DNA from: Odobenus rosmarus divergens
Taxonomy: Eukaryota > Chordata > Mammalia > Carnivora > Odobenidae
Direction: 5' to 3'
Length of the DNA stretch: 64,000 bases
NCBI RefSeq assembly: GCF_000321225.1
Contig: NW_004450563.1
Span: 625,704 to 689,703 of the forward strand
In this document: positions 11,807 through 23,997 of the stretch, one piece after another
Layout of the letters: each line of letters opens with the position of its first letter
How positions within the stretch are numbered: position 1 is the first letter of the stretch
Notes under the pieces: model-generated
Told to the model about the DNA's origin: nothing
Databases searched by the model: none
What the model saw: the letters and a program-made list of their open reading frames with translations, nothing else
Translations under genes and position numbers: made by a program

Positions 11807-12204
11807 TCTTTCTAAGTTTTTATTTAAATTCTGGTTAGTTAATATAGAGTGTAATATTAATTTCAGGTGTGGAATTTAGTGATTCATCACTTACATACAA
11901 CACCCACTGCTCATCACAACAAGTGCCCTTCTTAATGCCTGTCACCCATTTAACCCATCACCTTCACCCACCTCCCCTCCAGCAATCCTTGATTTGTTCT
12001 CTATAGTTAAGAATCTGTTTTATTGTTTGCCTCTGTTTTTTTTCTCCCCTATGTTCATCTGTTTTGTTTCTTAAATTCTACGTGAGTGAAATCATATGAT
12101 ATTTGTCTTTCTCTGACTATTTTGTTTAGCATAATACTCTCTAGCTCCATCTATGTTGTGGCATATGACAGGATTTCATTCTTTTTATGGCTGAGTAATA
12201 TTCC

Positions 12205-12300
12205 ATTATATATATATATATTTGTATATAAATTTGTATATTCATATATATTTGTATATAAATATATGTATTTGTATATAATATGCACACACACACATAC
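12205..12300. repeat. AT-rich microsatellite inside L1
   Basis: TATATATATATATA is followed by repeated TTTGTATATAAAT-like units and a CACACACACA run. It expanded within or near the end of ORF2 after insertion. Confidence 0.75.
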
Positions 12301-13131
12301 CACATCTTCTTTATGTTCTTTATCCATTCATCAGTTGATGGACATTTGGGCTCTTTTCATAATTTGGCTATTGTTGATAATGCTGTTATAAACATCAGGA
12401 TGCATGTATCCCTTCAATTAGTACTTTTGTATCCTTTGGGTGAATACCTAGTAGTGCAATTGCTGGGTTGTACGATAGTTCTATTTTTAACTTTTTGAAG
12501 ACCTCCATACTGTTTTCCAGAGTTGTTGCACCTGTTTGCATTTTGACCAACAGTGTGTGAGGGTTTCCCTTTCTCTGCATCCTTGCCAACCAACACCTGT
12601 TGTCTCTTGTGTTGTTAATTTTAGCCATTCTGATGGGAGTGTGGTGATAGCTCATTGTGGTTTGGTTCGTATTTCCCTGATGATGAGTGATGCTGAGCAT
12701 CTTTTCATGTGTCTGTTAGCCATCTGTATATCTTCTTTGGTTAAATGTCTATTCTCCTATCTTCTGTCCATTTTTTAACTAGATTTTTTTTTGAGTGTTG
12801 GATTTTATAAGTTCTTTATAGATTTTGGATACTGATCAGATATGTCATTTGCAAATCTCTTATTCTGTAGGTTGCCTTTTAATTTTGTTGACTGTTTCCT
12901 TTGCTCTGCAGAAGTTTTGCTTTTATTTCCCTTGCCTCAGGAAACATACACAGTAAGAAGTTGCTATGACCAATATCAAAGAGTTTACTGCCTGTGTTCT
13001 CCTCAAGGATTTTAATGGTTTCCTGTCTCTCAACACTTTGAATTTATTTTTGTGTATGGGTAAGAAAGCGGTTCAATTTCATTCTTTTGAATATTGCTGT
13101 CCAGCTTTCCAGCACCATTTGTTTAAAAGAC

Positions 13132-13350
13132 TTTTTTTTTTTTTTTGAGAGAGAGAGAGAGAGCATGTGTGTGTGCGTGCGAGTGCAGGATGTGGTGTGG
13201 GGAGGGGCAGAGGGAGATGGAGAGAATCTTAAGCAGGTTCCACGAATAGCATATAGTATGACATCAGACTCGATCACATGACCCTGAGATCATGACCTGA
13301 GCCAAAACCAAGAGTCAGACACTTAACCGACTGAGCTACCCAGATACCCC
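13132..13350 (-). mobile_element. Carnivore SINE inserted in L1 ORF2
   Basis: A poly-T start is followed by GAGAGAGAGAGA, with the SINE head reversed at 13,310-13,350. The probable target duplication AGACTTTTTT flanks it at 13,129 and 13,353. It is younger than the host L1. Confidence 0.9.
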
Positions 13351-15930
13351 AGAGACTTTTTTCCACTAGATATTCTTTCCTGCTTTGTCAAAGATTAGTT
13401 GACCATATAGTTGTGGGTTCATTTCTGGATTTTCTATTCTGTTCCACTGATCTATGTGTCTGTTTTTGTGCAAGTACCAATACTGTCTTGATCACTACAG
13501 CTTTGTAAAATACCTTGAAGTCCAGAATTGCAATGCCTCCAGCTTTGCTTTTCTTTTTCAAGATTGCTTTGGCTATTCAGGGTCTTTTATGAATCCACAC
13601 AAACTTAGGAATGTTTGTTCTAGTTCTGAAAAATGCTGTTGGTATTTTGATAGGGATTGCATTGAATGTGTGGACTGCTTTGGGTAGTACAGACATTTTA
13701 ACAATATTTGTTCTTCCAATCCATGAGCATGGAATATTTTTTCCATTTCTTTGTGTCTTCCTCAATTTCTTTCATTAGTGTGTTAGAGTTTTCACAGTGC
13801 AGATCTTTCACCTCTTTGGTTAGGTTTCTTCCTAGGTTATCTTATGGTTTTTGTTGCAATTGTAAATGGGATCAATTCCCTGATTTCTCTTTCTGCTAAT
13901 TCATTAACAGTATATAGAGATGCAACAGATTTCTGTACGTTAATTTTGTATCCTAGTACTTTACTAAATTCATATATCAGTTCCAATAATTTTTTGGTAG
14001 AGTCTTTTGGGTTTTCTACATACAGTATCATGTCATCTGCAAATAGTGAAAGTGTGACTTCTTGCTGACTTGGATGCCTTTTATTTCTTTTTGTTGTCTG
14101 ATTGCTGAGTACAGGACTTCTAGTACTAAGTTAAAATAACATTGGTGAGAGTGCACATCCATGTCTTGTTCCTGACTGTAGAGGAAAAGCTCCCAGGTTT
14201 TCCCCATTGAAGATGATATTAGTTGGGGGTCTTTCATATATGGCCTTTACAATGTTGAGGTATATTCCATCTCTATTTTGTTGAGGGTTTTTATCATGAA
14301 TAGATGTTGTACTTTGTCAAATGCTTTTTCTGCATCTATTGAGAGGATCATATGGTTTTTATCCTTTCTTCTATTAATGTGCTGTATCATATTGATTTGC
14401 ATTGTATTGATTGATTGATTTGTATCATATTGATATTGAAGCACCCTTGCAGCCCAGGAATAAATCTCACTTGATCATGGTGAATGATTTCTTTTAGTGT
14501 ATTGCTGGATTTGATTTTTTAGCATTTTATTGAGAATTTGTGCATCCATGTTCATCAGGGATATTGGCCTGTAGTTCTCTTTTTAAAAAGTGGAGTCTTT
14601 GTCTGGTTTGATATCAGAGTAAGGCTGGCCTCAAGTTTTCCTTCCGTTTCTATTTTTTGGAATAGTTTGAGAAGAACAGCTGTTAACTCTTCTTTAAATG
14701 TTTGGTAGAATTCCCCTGTGAAGCCATTTGGCCCTGGACTTTGTTTGTTGGGAGATTTCAGATTATTGATTCAATTTCTTTGCTGGTTATTGGTGTGTCC
14801 AAGTTTTCTATTTCTTCTTGTTTCAGATTTGGTAGTTTATATGTTTCTAGGAATTTATCCACTTCTTCTAGGTTGTCCAATTTGTTGGCATATAGTTTTT
14901 CATAATCTTTTATAATTGTTAGTATTTCTGTGGTGTTGGTTGTTATTTCTCCTCTCTCATTTGTGATTTTTTTTTTTTATTTGGGTCTTTTTTCTTTTTG
15001 ATAAGTCTGGCCAGGGGTTTATCAATTTTGTTTTGTTTTGATAGAACTAGCTCCTGGTTTCATTGATCTTTTTACTGTTTTGTTTTGTTTTTATAGTTTG
15101 TATACCATTTATTTCTACTCTAATCTTTATTATTTCTTTCCTTCACTGGGTTTAGGCTTCATTTGTTGTTCTTTTTCTAGCTCCTTTAGGTGTAAGGTTA
15201 GGTTGTTTATTTGAGATTTTTCTTGCTTCTTGAGGTAGGCCTGTAGCGCTATATACTTCCCTCTTATGACTACTTTTGCTTCATTCCGAAGGTTTTGGAC
15301 TATTTTGTTTTCATTTTCATTTGTTTCTATGTATTTTTTAATTTCTTCTCTGATTTCTTGATTGACCCATTCATTCTTTAGCAGCATGTTGTTTAACTTC
15401 CATGTATTTGTGGTCTTTCCAAATTTTTCTTGTGGCTGACTTCATTTCATAATGTGATTAGGAAATATGCTTGGTATGCTCTTACTCTCTTTGTAGTTGT
15501 TGAGGCCTGATTTGTGATCCAATATGTAATCTATTCTGGAGAATGTACCATGTACACTTGAAAAGAATATGTATTCTGCTGCTTTAGGATGAAATTTTCT
15601 GAATATATCTGTTAAGTCCATCTGGTTCAGTGTGCCATTCAAAGCCATTGTTTCCTTGTTGATTTTGTGCTTACATTATCTGTCCATTGATGTAAGTGGG
15701 ATGTTAAAGTCCCCTGCTATTATTGCATTATTATCCATGAGTTCCTTTATTATTGCTATTGTTTTATATATTTGGGTGCTCCCAAATTGGGGGCATAAAT
15801 ATTTACAATTGTTAGATCTTCTTGTGGGATAGTCCCCTTTATTCTGATATTGTGCCCTTCTTCATCTCTTGTTACAGTCTTTGGTTTAAAATCTAGTTTA
15901 TCTAATATAAATATTGCTACTCTGGCTTTT

Positions 15931-16129
15931 TTTTTTTTTTAAAGATTTTATTTATTTATCTGACAGAGGGAGACACAGCGAGAGAGGGAACGCAAGCAAG
16001 GGGAGTGGGAGAAGGAGAAGCAGGCTTCCCATGGAGCAGGGAGCCTGATGTGGGGCTCAATCCCAGGACCCTGGGATCATGACCCGAGCTGAAGGCAGAT
16101 GATGAACGACTGAGCCACCCAGGCGCCCC
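15931..16129 (-). mobile_element. Carnivore SINE inserted in L1 endonuclease region
   Basis: It runs from poly-T at the left to the reversed head GGGGCGCCTGGGTGGCTCAGT at the right. Target duplication CTCTGGCTTT lies at 15,920-15,929 and 16,132-16,141. Confidence 0.93.
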
Positions 16130-16369
16130 TGCTCTGGCTTTCTTTTAATGTCTATTTGCATGGTAAGTGTTTCTTCATCTCCTCACTTTCAATCTGCAGA
16201 TGTCATTAGGTCTAAAATGAGTCTCTTGTAGGCAGCATATACATGGGTCTTATTTTTTATCTATTCTGACAGCCTATGTCTTTTGATGGGAGCATTTAGT
16301 CCATTTCCATTCAGAGTAATTATTGATAGATATGTGTTTAGTGACATTTTATTACTTGTTTTGTCATTG

Positions 16370-17295
16370 TTTCTGGAGACTTTCTCTGTTCCTTTCTTGT
16401 CTTTGTCATTTTTGGTCTTTCCTTTCCACTCAGAGTCCCCTTTAATATTTCTTGCAGGGCTGGTTTAGTGGTCACAAAGTCCTTTACTTTTTGGTTTTGT
16501 TTTCGCTTTTTGTCTGGGAAACTATATCTCCTTCTATCTGAGTGGTAGCCTTGCTGGATAGAGTATTCTTAGATGCAGATTTTTCACATTCACTACGTTG
16601 AATATATCATGTCACTCTCTTCTGGCTTATCAAGTTTCTGTGGAGAGATCTGCAGCTAGCCTTATGGGTCTTCCCTTTAAGTTAGGGATTTCTCTTGTCT
16701 TGCTACTTTTAGGATTCTTTTTCTTTATGACTATAAAAGCAGGTGTTGGTCTGCTTTTGTTGATTTTGATTGGAGTCCTCTGTGCCTCCTGGATTTGGAT
16801 GTCTGTTTCCTTGCCCAGATTAGGGAATTTTTCAGCTATTATTTCCCCAATGAAATTTTCTCCTTCCTCTCCTCTCCACCTTCTGGGACTCCTATGATAC
16901 ATACATTATTTCGTTTGATGGAGTCACTGAGTTCCCTAAGTCTATTCTCATGTTCCATAATTCTTTCTCTCTTTTGTTCAGCTTCATTATTTTCCATTAT
17001 TTTATCTTCTATTATCACTTGTTCATTTCTCTGCTTCTTCTATCCTTTTGTTCATTACTCCAGTTGGCGTTGAATCTCAGTTATTGCATTTTTCATTTGT
17101 TTTTTAACTCTTTTATCTCTGCATTAAGGGCCTCCCTGAAGTCTTCCATTTTTTTTTCTCAAGCCCAGCAAGCATCCTTATGATTGTTGCTTTAAATTCT
17201 CCATCAGGCATATTACTTATATCTGTTTCGATTAGATCTTTGGCCTTGAACTTATCTAGTTCTTTCATTTGGGATGAATTCCTCTGTCTTGGCAT
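16370..17295 (-). pseudogene. L1 ORF1 (RNA-binding chaperone), broken
   Basis: ORF1 protein coats L1 RNA as a coiled-coil trimer. The start is recognisable at 17,295 (MPRQRNSSQMKE), followed by a Lys/Glu-rich stretch (DLIETDISNMPDGEFKATI) that normally begins the coiled coil. The RNA-binding domain appears at 16,902-16,630, with LGKETDIQIQEAQRTP then a Lys/Arg-rich run and RPIRLAADLSTET. The two parts are in separate short frames, with stops and frameshifts in between. The end near 16,370 is approximate, and the gap to ORF2 is short, as usual for L1. Confidence 0.88.
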
Positions 17296-17589
17296 TTTGT
17301 CCAAGTCTCTGTCTTCTTCTGTGTGTTAGAAAAGCCTGTTATGTTTCCTGCTTCTGAGAGTAATGGCTTTATGAAGAGGTCATATAGTGTCCAGGGCCTG
17401 GTGTTTCAGGAGTGTCTCTGGTGTGTGCTGTGTGTGCCCTGCTGCTATATTTTGGCTGCTCTATTCTTTAGTCAACTGCAGAGGCTCTCCTTGCCTGCAG
17501 TGTTTGGACCTTGACCAGAGTGGTGAGTTTAAACTAGGTGTGCTCTTGTCTGATGTTAGAGACCTGATGCTACTTCCATGAAAACTGAA

Positions 17590-18477
17590 GACTTGCAGTA
17601 CTCTGGTCGGGAAACATAGTGTGGGTGGGGATTTCTGCTGGTCTTCTAGGGAAGGGGCCTGCTGTGCTGGGACTGAGGCACACTTCCTCGAGCAGGGCAG
17701 ACCTGGGGAGAACAAAGGGGCAGGACTTGGTGTAAGAAGATTAGGCAGTCAGTATGGGCACTGTGCTGTTTACTGCAGGTGGTTCTGTGTTTATGTAGAG
17801 GGGTGGGGGAGGTAAATGGCAGCAGCCAATTCCTTCGTCCCTGGAGGGGTGTCTCTGTGCTTACTGGTCTCAGGGAAGCACTCCCAGAAGAAGAAATAAT
17901 CTCCCTCTTGTGCATCTTTGGCGTTTTTCAGAAGATTGCCGTTTCACACTGTCTCTGGTTGTTTGCCTGCCTTTGTTCCGGGAGCAGAGCAGTGTCCTCT
18001 GGGCTCTATCCCAGCCAAACCTGATGACTTTTAAACCCCCAAACTTGAGGAACATGGTGTGGACAGGAGCCTGTGCTGGTTTTCTGGGTAGGGTCTCACC
18101 CCACTGGGATGGATGCAGTTTTGACTGAGAAGGGCAGATAAACCAGAGTGCAGGGGTGTGGGACTTGGAACAAGCAGGGTAGGCAGCCAGTGTCAGGCCG
18201 AGCTGCCCTGGGCAGGTCATTCTGCCCCTATGCTGAGGGGCAAAGGAGGGAAATGGCGCCCACCAGCTCTTTTTGTCCTCAGAGAGATGTCTCTGTGAAT
18301 GGCACCTCTCACAGATGCACTCCAAGAAAGGCGAACAATCTTCCCATGTGTGCCTTAGGCGTTCCTCAGAACGAGCCATCTGCCCCCGGGGTGTTTGCTG
18401 GCCTTCTCTCCAGGAGTAGGGCAGTGCCCTCAGGACTCTCTTGCAGCCAAGTCTGCTGACCTTTAAAAAACTCCAGT
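17590..18477 (-). repeat. Tandem monomers of about 430-460 bp in L1 5' UTR
   Basis: On the minus strand the segment starting near 18,477 recurs from about 18,045, and a partial third unit starts near 17,595. Shared blocks include AAAGTCATCAGGTTTGGCTG versus AAGGTCAGCAGACTTGGCTG, CACAGAGACA, GCGCCATTT or GCTGCCATTT, CCAAGTCC and CCAGCACAG. The spacing is about 430 bp, then about 460 bp. The layout resembles monomeric L1 promoters such as those of mouse. Confidence 0.75.
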
Positions 18478-18812
18478 CTTGGAGCCCCACTGGTTGTAAA
18501 AACTCACGAAAATCAGCCCCTCTTGTTTTCTTAGCCAATGGCTTTAGTGAAGTGTTCTCCTTGTGCATTCGTTCTCCTCTGTGTTCCTGTCTCACCTTGT
18601 TCCACAACCAGGGTTCCCTTCACAGCACCCGTGATCCCCTTTTCCCCTAAAGCACATCTCCACACTTCCTACCTTCCTTGATGTGGCCACTTCTCTCCTT
18701 CTAGTTCTGGAGTTTGTTCTATCAGTCCTTAGGTCAAGTTCTTGGGTTTTCAGAATGAATAGACAGTTTAGTTGTGTTCGAGGATTAAGATGAGCCTAGG
18801 GTCCTCCAATTA

Positions 18813-18828
18813 TGTTGCCATCTTAGCT
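18813..18828 (-). promoter_or_regulatory. YY1-like site at the 5' end of the second L1
   Basis: The minus strand reads AAGATGGCAACAT (GCCATCTT on the plus strand at 18,817-18,824) within a few bases of the element's start. It has the same position and core as in the L1 at 1-1,577, although the two 5' UTRs are otherwise unrelated. Confidence 0.5.
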
Positions 18829-18830
18829 AT

Positions 18831-19755
18831 TAATCTCCTTTTTCTTTTTTTAAATTCTTTTTTCTTATTTAAAGAAGTTGGATGTTATTTCTGATTTGAG
18901 AACTGATTGAAGAGTCAATCCTAGGGTTAACTTATTTCCTGAAGTGTGTCTCTCTGTTTCTCTCAAAACTTTAGTCACTAAATTTCAGTTTGGGTGATAT
19001 TCCTTTAATCTCACTATTACTTTAAAATTCTAATAATCAAAAGAACATTATTTTGTTTAACCTTTTTTAGCACATCTTCACAGTAATTCGTATGACCAAT
19101 CTTTCTATAGATCTCTTTTCACTTTTCCTCAATAACAGGAAAAGGATTGGGTATTCTGTTAAATCAATTCCTTATAAAAAATGTGTCAAGTACATGGAAG
19201 CTAAATGACACCTGATACTAGTTTGAAATTAAGTAAAATAAATGGGACATTATGACATAGTCAATAAGGGTGAGACAGATGAATATCTTTAGGAAATTGT
19301 AACAGATATGAAGACATTTGGATAGCAGGATTGAACATTAGAAACTGTTTGGGAGACACTCATTTCTTTTTTAAACTGTGAAGGTAATAACATAATAACA
19401 GTATTTGGTAATAACTTTATCTCTCCACCAGTAAATAGTGAACAACACATACTACTTTGATTCTTGTTGTTACTCTCAAAAAAGCAATTTTTACTTATTC
19501 TTTAATTTGCTATTTTGGACTTTCTCTAACTAAATTCCTGAAAAAGATCATTCTTGCATAACCCGTTTAAGTATATTGGATGCTATCTGCAGATGGCACA
19601 TAAAAAGGTCCCTTAACACTGAGAATGGAGTTTATGGTTAACAGCAGAGCATCTTCATTATATCTCCAAATTGGCTTTATAGATTTGGCTAAGCCTATAT
19701 GGACATAATTCAGTACATAGGATCCAGGAAAGTATTAAACAACACATTAGTCAAA
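18831..19755. other. AT-rich DNA, no gene seen
   Basis: No recognisable transposon or exon. Confidence 0.45.
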
Positions 19756-19771
19756 TGTATTAGTCAATTTA

Positions 19772-19960
19772 TTTATTTATTTATTTATAGATTTTATTTA
19801 TTTATTTGAGAGAGAGAGAGAGCACGAGAGGGGGAGGGTCAGAGGGAGAAGCAGACTCCCCGCTCAACAGGGTGCCCAATGCAGGACTCGATCCCGGGAC
19901 TCCAGGATCACGACCGGAGCCGAAGGCAGTTGCTTAACCAACTGAGCCACCCATGCACCC
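19772..19960 (-). mobile_element. Carnivore SINE (SINEC)
   Basis: A long (ATTT)n tail at the left, head at the right. Target duplication TGTATTAGTCAATTTA versus TGTATTAGTCAGTTTA lies at 19,756-19,771 and 19,961-19,976. Confidence 0.94.
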
Positions 19961-20235
19961 TGTATTAGTCAGTTTAATATATATTGCTTGGGATCAAGAA
20001 CCAGATGTCACAATTTTTACCTTGAAATACAGAAATCCTGCCAAAGTCTCTAAATTTTTCACAACCATATTTCTTCCCAGTATGACACTAAAAAACATAC
20101 TTGTTGCTGAATTTTAAGTATTACATACATTCATCAAAACTGAACATCAACAACAAAACTGAATTATTCATTGATTATAAGATGAAGATTTCTTAAAACT
20201 CAGACTTTCATTATATAATTTTATTCAAAAAATTT

Positions 20236-20411
20236 TTTTTCTAAAGATTTTATTTGACAGAGAGAGAGTACAAGCAGGGGGAGCGGCAGGGAGAGGGAGA
20301 AGCAGGCTCCCGCTTAGCAGAGAGCCCGACGTGAGGCTCAATCCCAGGACCCTGGGACCATGACCCGGGGTGAAGGCAGATGCCTAATCGACTGAACCAC
20401 CCAGGCACCCC
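20236..20411 (-). mobile_element. Carnivore SINE (SINEC)
   Basis: A TAAAGATTTTATTT tail side at left, head at right. The flanks TTATTCAAAA at 20,221 and 20,412 form the target duplication. It has the same orientation as the preceding SINE 275 bp away. Confidence 0.92.
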
Positions 20412-20429
20412 TTATTCAAAATATTTTTA

Positions 20430-22150
20430 AAAATTGTACTAAACTCCATATAAAAATGTGAATTAAAAGACTTTTTCACAAATGATTATTTCTGTGAATT
20501 GTGAGTGGATCAAGAAGCTGAAGAGCAAGGGTGTTCACTGCTCCTCAAGCTCATATATTGCAACCATGCATTATATATAATATTGATAGTATGTCATAGT
20601 TTGACACCCCCATTTATTTATAGCTTATCTGCATAGGTCAGAGACAATATACAATAAATGCATGAAGTCAAGAATTTCTTGCACAATTATTTGAATAATA
20701 CTTTGAAGATACATGACAATATTTGAAAACTTTAAGAGATACGTTATTTTCATCCCTGTATATCATATCTTCAAATTCTATTATTGATGTGTTCCTTGAA
20801 TGGATATTTCTTCATGTTCCTAATATATTGATCATTTAAATTCAAGCACCATGAGGTTTACTTATCTAGAAAGCCTACATTTCTTAATTCACCTTTGACT
20901 CACCCACAAATTTATAGACAAGTTGACACATCATTACAGTATAAAGATAGCTAGTGTTTGGATGATTTAATGCAACTTTTTGGAGTACTGTAGAGATGAA
21001 TGACGCTTCTGCCTAAATCACATTATTGGCTATATTTTCTTTGTAAATAATTAAACCTCACATTTTATCATAAACAGTATACCACATAAAGTTAGTAGTA
21101 TAATATTCATGCTTTTCTGGGTCACTTAATTTTATTTCAAAGGACATCCACTAAACCATTAGTATGTTTTGAATGATGTAAAAATAGATCATTTTCTATG
21201 CTAATTAGTCAGCATATAGATTTCCCCCTCCCACACACACACAATGAACAGATATACCAAGTCAACACTAAGTTGAATTTGACTATCATTTCTAACTGAT
21301 ATGGAGCTTAATATGAACTTTTATGTGTCCAATTAAAACACTAGGGAAAACACCACAAGTGCATTCAAGCTTTTCTAGTCAGTCAATCTGTCATCATAGT
21401 AAGCATGGCTGTCTGTTCTGCTATTTTCCAGTGCCAGTGTGATATTCACACACCATCTGCCGACTTCCACTTATTGCTATCAAGGCTCCATTGCTGGTTA
21501 TTCATTTCTCATTTTGGTCATCATAAGTCAGCATGTTTGTGAAAATCCAGTACTGCTTGCTGAACTAATACATGTACAACTGCTACGGAATTTAGGCTTT
21601 GGGACATATATTGCTGTTCTGATAATTTCCTATGGATTCATCTTCTACAAAATTCATGGACTAACATATTGTACTGAAAGCATGCAGTAAAATAAGACAC
21701 TCATTTTTCAAAAGGAAAGAATATGAGGAATCATCAGGCACCATTTTTCTTTTTTAATCACTATTGTTAAAAGTGCAATTTTACTTGCATACATTGGTCT
21801 CCTACATAAAGCTCTTTGAATGCTACCTTTTATTTGAGGGATCCATACTACTTAGCAATTTACCTTATTAAAATACACATAAAAATCAAGCTTTTCCAAA
21901 GTTCAGCTAAACTCCTAGCCAGAGTTCTGGTTCTCAACATGGAGAGAAACAGCCACAGTTTTTCATTGCTATCGATAAGTATTGCTTCATATAATTCTTG
22001 AGCGCAACACCTCATGATCCTTTCTCGCTTAAATTCAAACAGATAGGTCTAATACAAATTTCAAATGTCTATCATTCCTGGTTCTGCTTATAAGCCTCCA
22101 TATAACATGTCATGATTCAGCAAACTCTTTTCTCCCAAACCCACAAAGCT
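20430..22150. other. AT-rich DNA, no gene recognised
   Basis: Mostly featureless. An 83-codon open frame at 21,439-21,690 (plus) has a hydrophobic middle resembling membrane segments, but matches no family I know and has no visible splice context. Confidence 0.4.
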
Positions 22151-22165
22151 ACCCAATACCCCTTT

Positions 22166-22374
22166 GTTTTTGTTTTTTAAGACTGATTGATTTACTGATT
22201 TGACAGAGAGAGAGAAAGAGAGAGAGAGAGAGCACACAAGGAGGGGGAGCTGGAGAGGGAGAAGCAGGCTCCCCGCCGAGCAGGGAGCCCGATGCAGGGT
22301 TCAATCCCAAGACCCTGAGATCATGACCTGAGCCGAAAGCAGATGCTTAACTGACTGAGCCACCCAGGTGACCC
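22166..22374 (-). mobile_element. Carnivore SINE (SINEC)
   Basis: Contains an expanded GA-repeat (GAGAGAGAGAGAGAGAG near 22,215-22,230). Target duplication CCAATACCCCTTT lies at 22,153 and 22,375. Confidence 0.94.
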
Positions 22375-22387
22375 CCAATACCCCTTT

Positions 22388-22985
22388 TGAAAACCCAGAT
22401 GCAAAGGATGATTTACTTACACTCTTTATACTGTGCATTGCGCTGCTTATTTAATTAGTTTCTCCTTCATCTTTTATGCTATCTATTGGCAGGTCTGAAG
22501 AGAAAGTCTCATAATTTTGCATAGTTTTATAATAAGAAGAGAGCCTGAGAGTTCTGGATGTTCCATTTAAGACCACCCTATCTTTGCCTCCATGATTCCA
22601 TGGTCAAATATGATTATTACTTGAAAGGCCATCCGGCATTCCATGCCACTCTTACTTCACCAACATGGTGGTCTTGTGCCATAAATACTTATCTCATTTG
22701 TCCTTTATTTCCTCATTTTGTCAGCAACAGGAGAAGCCTAGTTCATCCCCATTACCCCAGATTCTTACTCCTATACTAGTTTATATACACCCCTTTTGTG
22801 AGCTCAGCTTCCACTCCTCCCAAACTCCTGAAATATTTCCCCAATCTCCTCTTCATCTGCTTTGTGACATCTTCATGTTCTTGCTCTAAGGGAAATCCAG
22901 CTGCCTCTGGAGGATACTGCCTCATTTATATAGCCCTGTCGGGTGGTATCTGTTTTCCTTCCTAAACTGTGTTCCACTGTGGGGT
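22388..22985. other. No gene recognised; CT-rich block
   Basis: C/T-rich DNA from about 22,560, possibly part of an old repeat that continues after the next element. The overlapping open frames are low-complexity. Confidence 0.35.
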
Positions 22986-23440
22986 TTTATCAGTTTCCTA
23001 CTGTTGTTGTGACAAATTACCACATATATAGCGGTTTAAAACAACACAAAATTATTACCATACAGTTTGGGAGGTTAGAAGTCTAAAGCAGTCTGGCAGA
23101 GGTGGGTGCCTTCTTGAGCCTGAAGGGGAGAGTCCGTTCCTCTCCTTTTCCAGATTCTAGAGGATTCCCAAACTCCTTGCCTCCTGGTTGCATTACTCAG
23201 ACCTCTGTTTCTGTCATCATGTCTCCCTCACTGACCCTACCCTCTTGCCTTCCTCTTCTAAGAGCCCTTGAAATATGGCCCACCAGGATGATCCAGGAGA
23301 GTTTACCCCTCTCAAGATCCTTAGCTTAATTACATCTGCAAAGTCACTTTTGCCATGTAAGGGAATTTATTCACAGGTTCCAAGGATTAGGTCACAGACA
23401 ACTTTGGGTGCCCACTATTCCATGTATCAAAGGAGTATAT
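22986..23440 (+). repeat. Old mammalian interspersed repeat, family unassigned
   Basis: It contains GTTGTGACAAATTACCAC, GGTTTAAAACAACACAAAAT, GGAGGTTAGAAGTC, TAATTACATCTGCAAAGTC and GCCATGTAAGGGAA, in the order of a common ancient repeat of mammalian genomes. It may be LTR-derived; I cannot name the family safely. Confidence 0.6.
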
Positions 23441-23995
23441 GTCCTTTTTGCTTCCAGCTGCAGCTTCTAGACGGTTATGCTTTCATCATCTTGAAAACCA
23501 AGTCTGGAATCTCATATCATCAGAATATTCTATGCACTATTCCCTCTATTTATCTATGGGCACTAGATAGGCTCTAGTCAATTCCTCAAAGGCTTTATCT
23601 ACCCTGTCTCACTCTCACTCTAATACTAATGTCATAATTCTTAGTGATTTGTACTTCAGAGAAGATAATCTTACAAATGCTTTGGTAGCTGAGATCCTTC
23701 ACCTCCAGTCTTCGAATGATCCTGTCTCCCTTCTCATTCTAGTCATTCTCACCCATGGTAATGCCTGGGACATTGTCATTACCCAAACAGGATCCTTTCC
23801 ATAGTCTCAATTTGAAACATCTCACTCTGAAACCTCTGTCACTTACCCATCAACCACATTTGATCTAGTAACAAGAAACGTAATTAATCAACCTCCACTG
23901 AGAGTTACAATCCATCAGTCTTCTTACTTTTCACTGTCTTCCACCCCTCTGTTACAACTTCCTCTTTAAATAGCTTACATATAGATGGTCCATAA
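23441..23995. other. No gene recognised
   Basis: C/T-biased diverged sequence without exon structure; probably old repeat debris. Confidence 0.35.
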
Positions 23996-23997
23996 TC

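Larger units (their letters stand above)
12110..16347 (-). pseudogene. L1 ORF2 (endonuclease / reverse transcriptase), broken
   Basis: In active L1 this ORF encodes the protein that nicks target DNA and reverse-transcribes the L1 RNA at the nick. The likely start is the minus-strand ATG at 16,347-16,345, followed by the endonuclease opening LNGNGLNAPIKRHR. The conserved Asn is kept, and a Val/Ile between the two Asn is Gly. The endonuclease end shows SRIDYILDHK at 15,540-15,511. The following Asp-His pair reads Asn-His, so a catalytic Asp is lost. The reverse-transcriptase FADD motif is intact at 14,043-14,032 but lies in a different frame from the sequence just upstream. The C-terminal region is recognisable at 12,700-12,395. 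Only fragments of 60-100 codons stay open, and two SINEs add breaks. Nonfunctional with high confidence. Confidence 0.92.
11807..18830 (-). mobile_element. Near full-length LINE-1, decayed
   Basis: Read on the minus strand, a 5' UTR of about 1.5 kb (18,830-17,300) leads to ORF1 remains (about 17,295-16,370), ORF2 remains (16,347 to about 12,110) and a 3' UTR ending near 11,807. The 3' UTR shows the carnivore L1 features of a repeated GAGG/GGGTGG block and the sequence for TAAGTGATGAATCACTAAAT. Two SINEs (13,132-13,350 and 15,931-16,129) interrupt ORF2. Total length minus SINEs is about 6.6 kb, normal for full-length L1. Frames are broken by stops and frameshifts, so it is not autonomous. No clear target duplication was found. 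Confidence 0.93.

Noticed and set aside
12395..17304. Many minus-strand open frames of 60-100 codons that look like protein pieces
   Set aside because: They are fragments of one decayed LINE-1 (ORF1 and ORF2), not separate genes; plus-strand frames over the same DNA are shadows.
21439..21690. 83-codon frame with hydrophobic segments
   Set aside because: AT-rich DNA readily encodes hydrophobic residues; no family or exon boundary recognised, so left as unannotated DNA.
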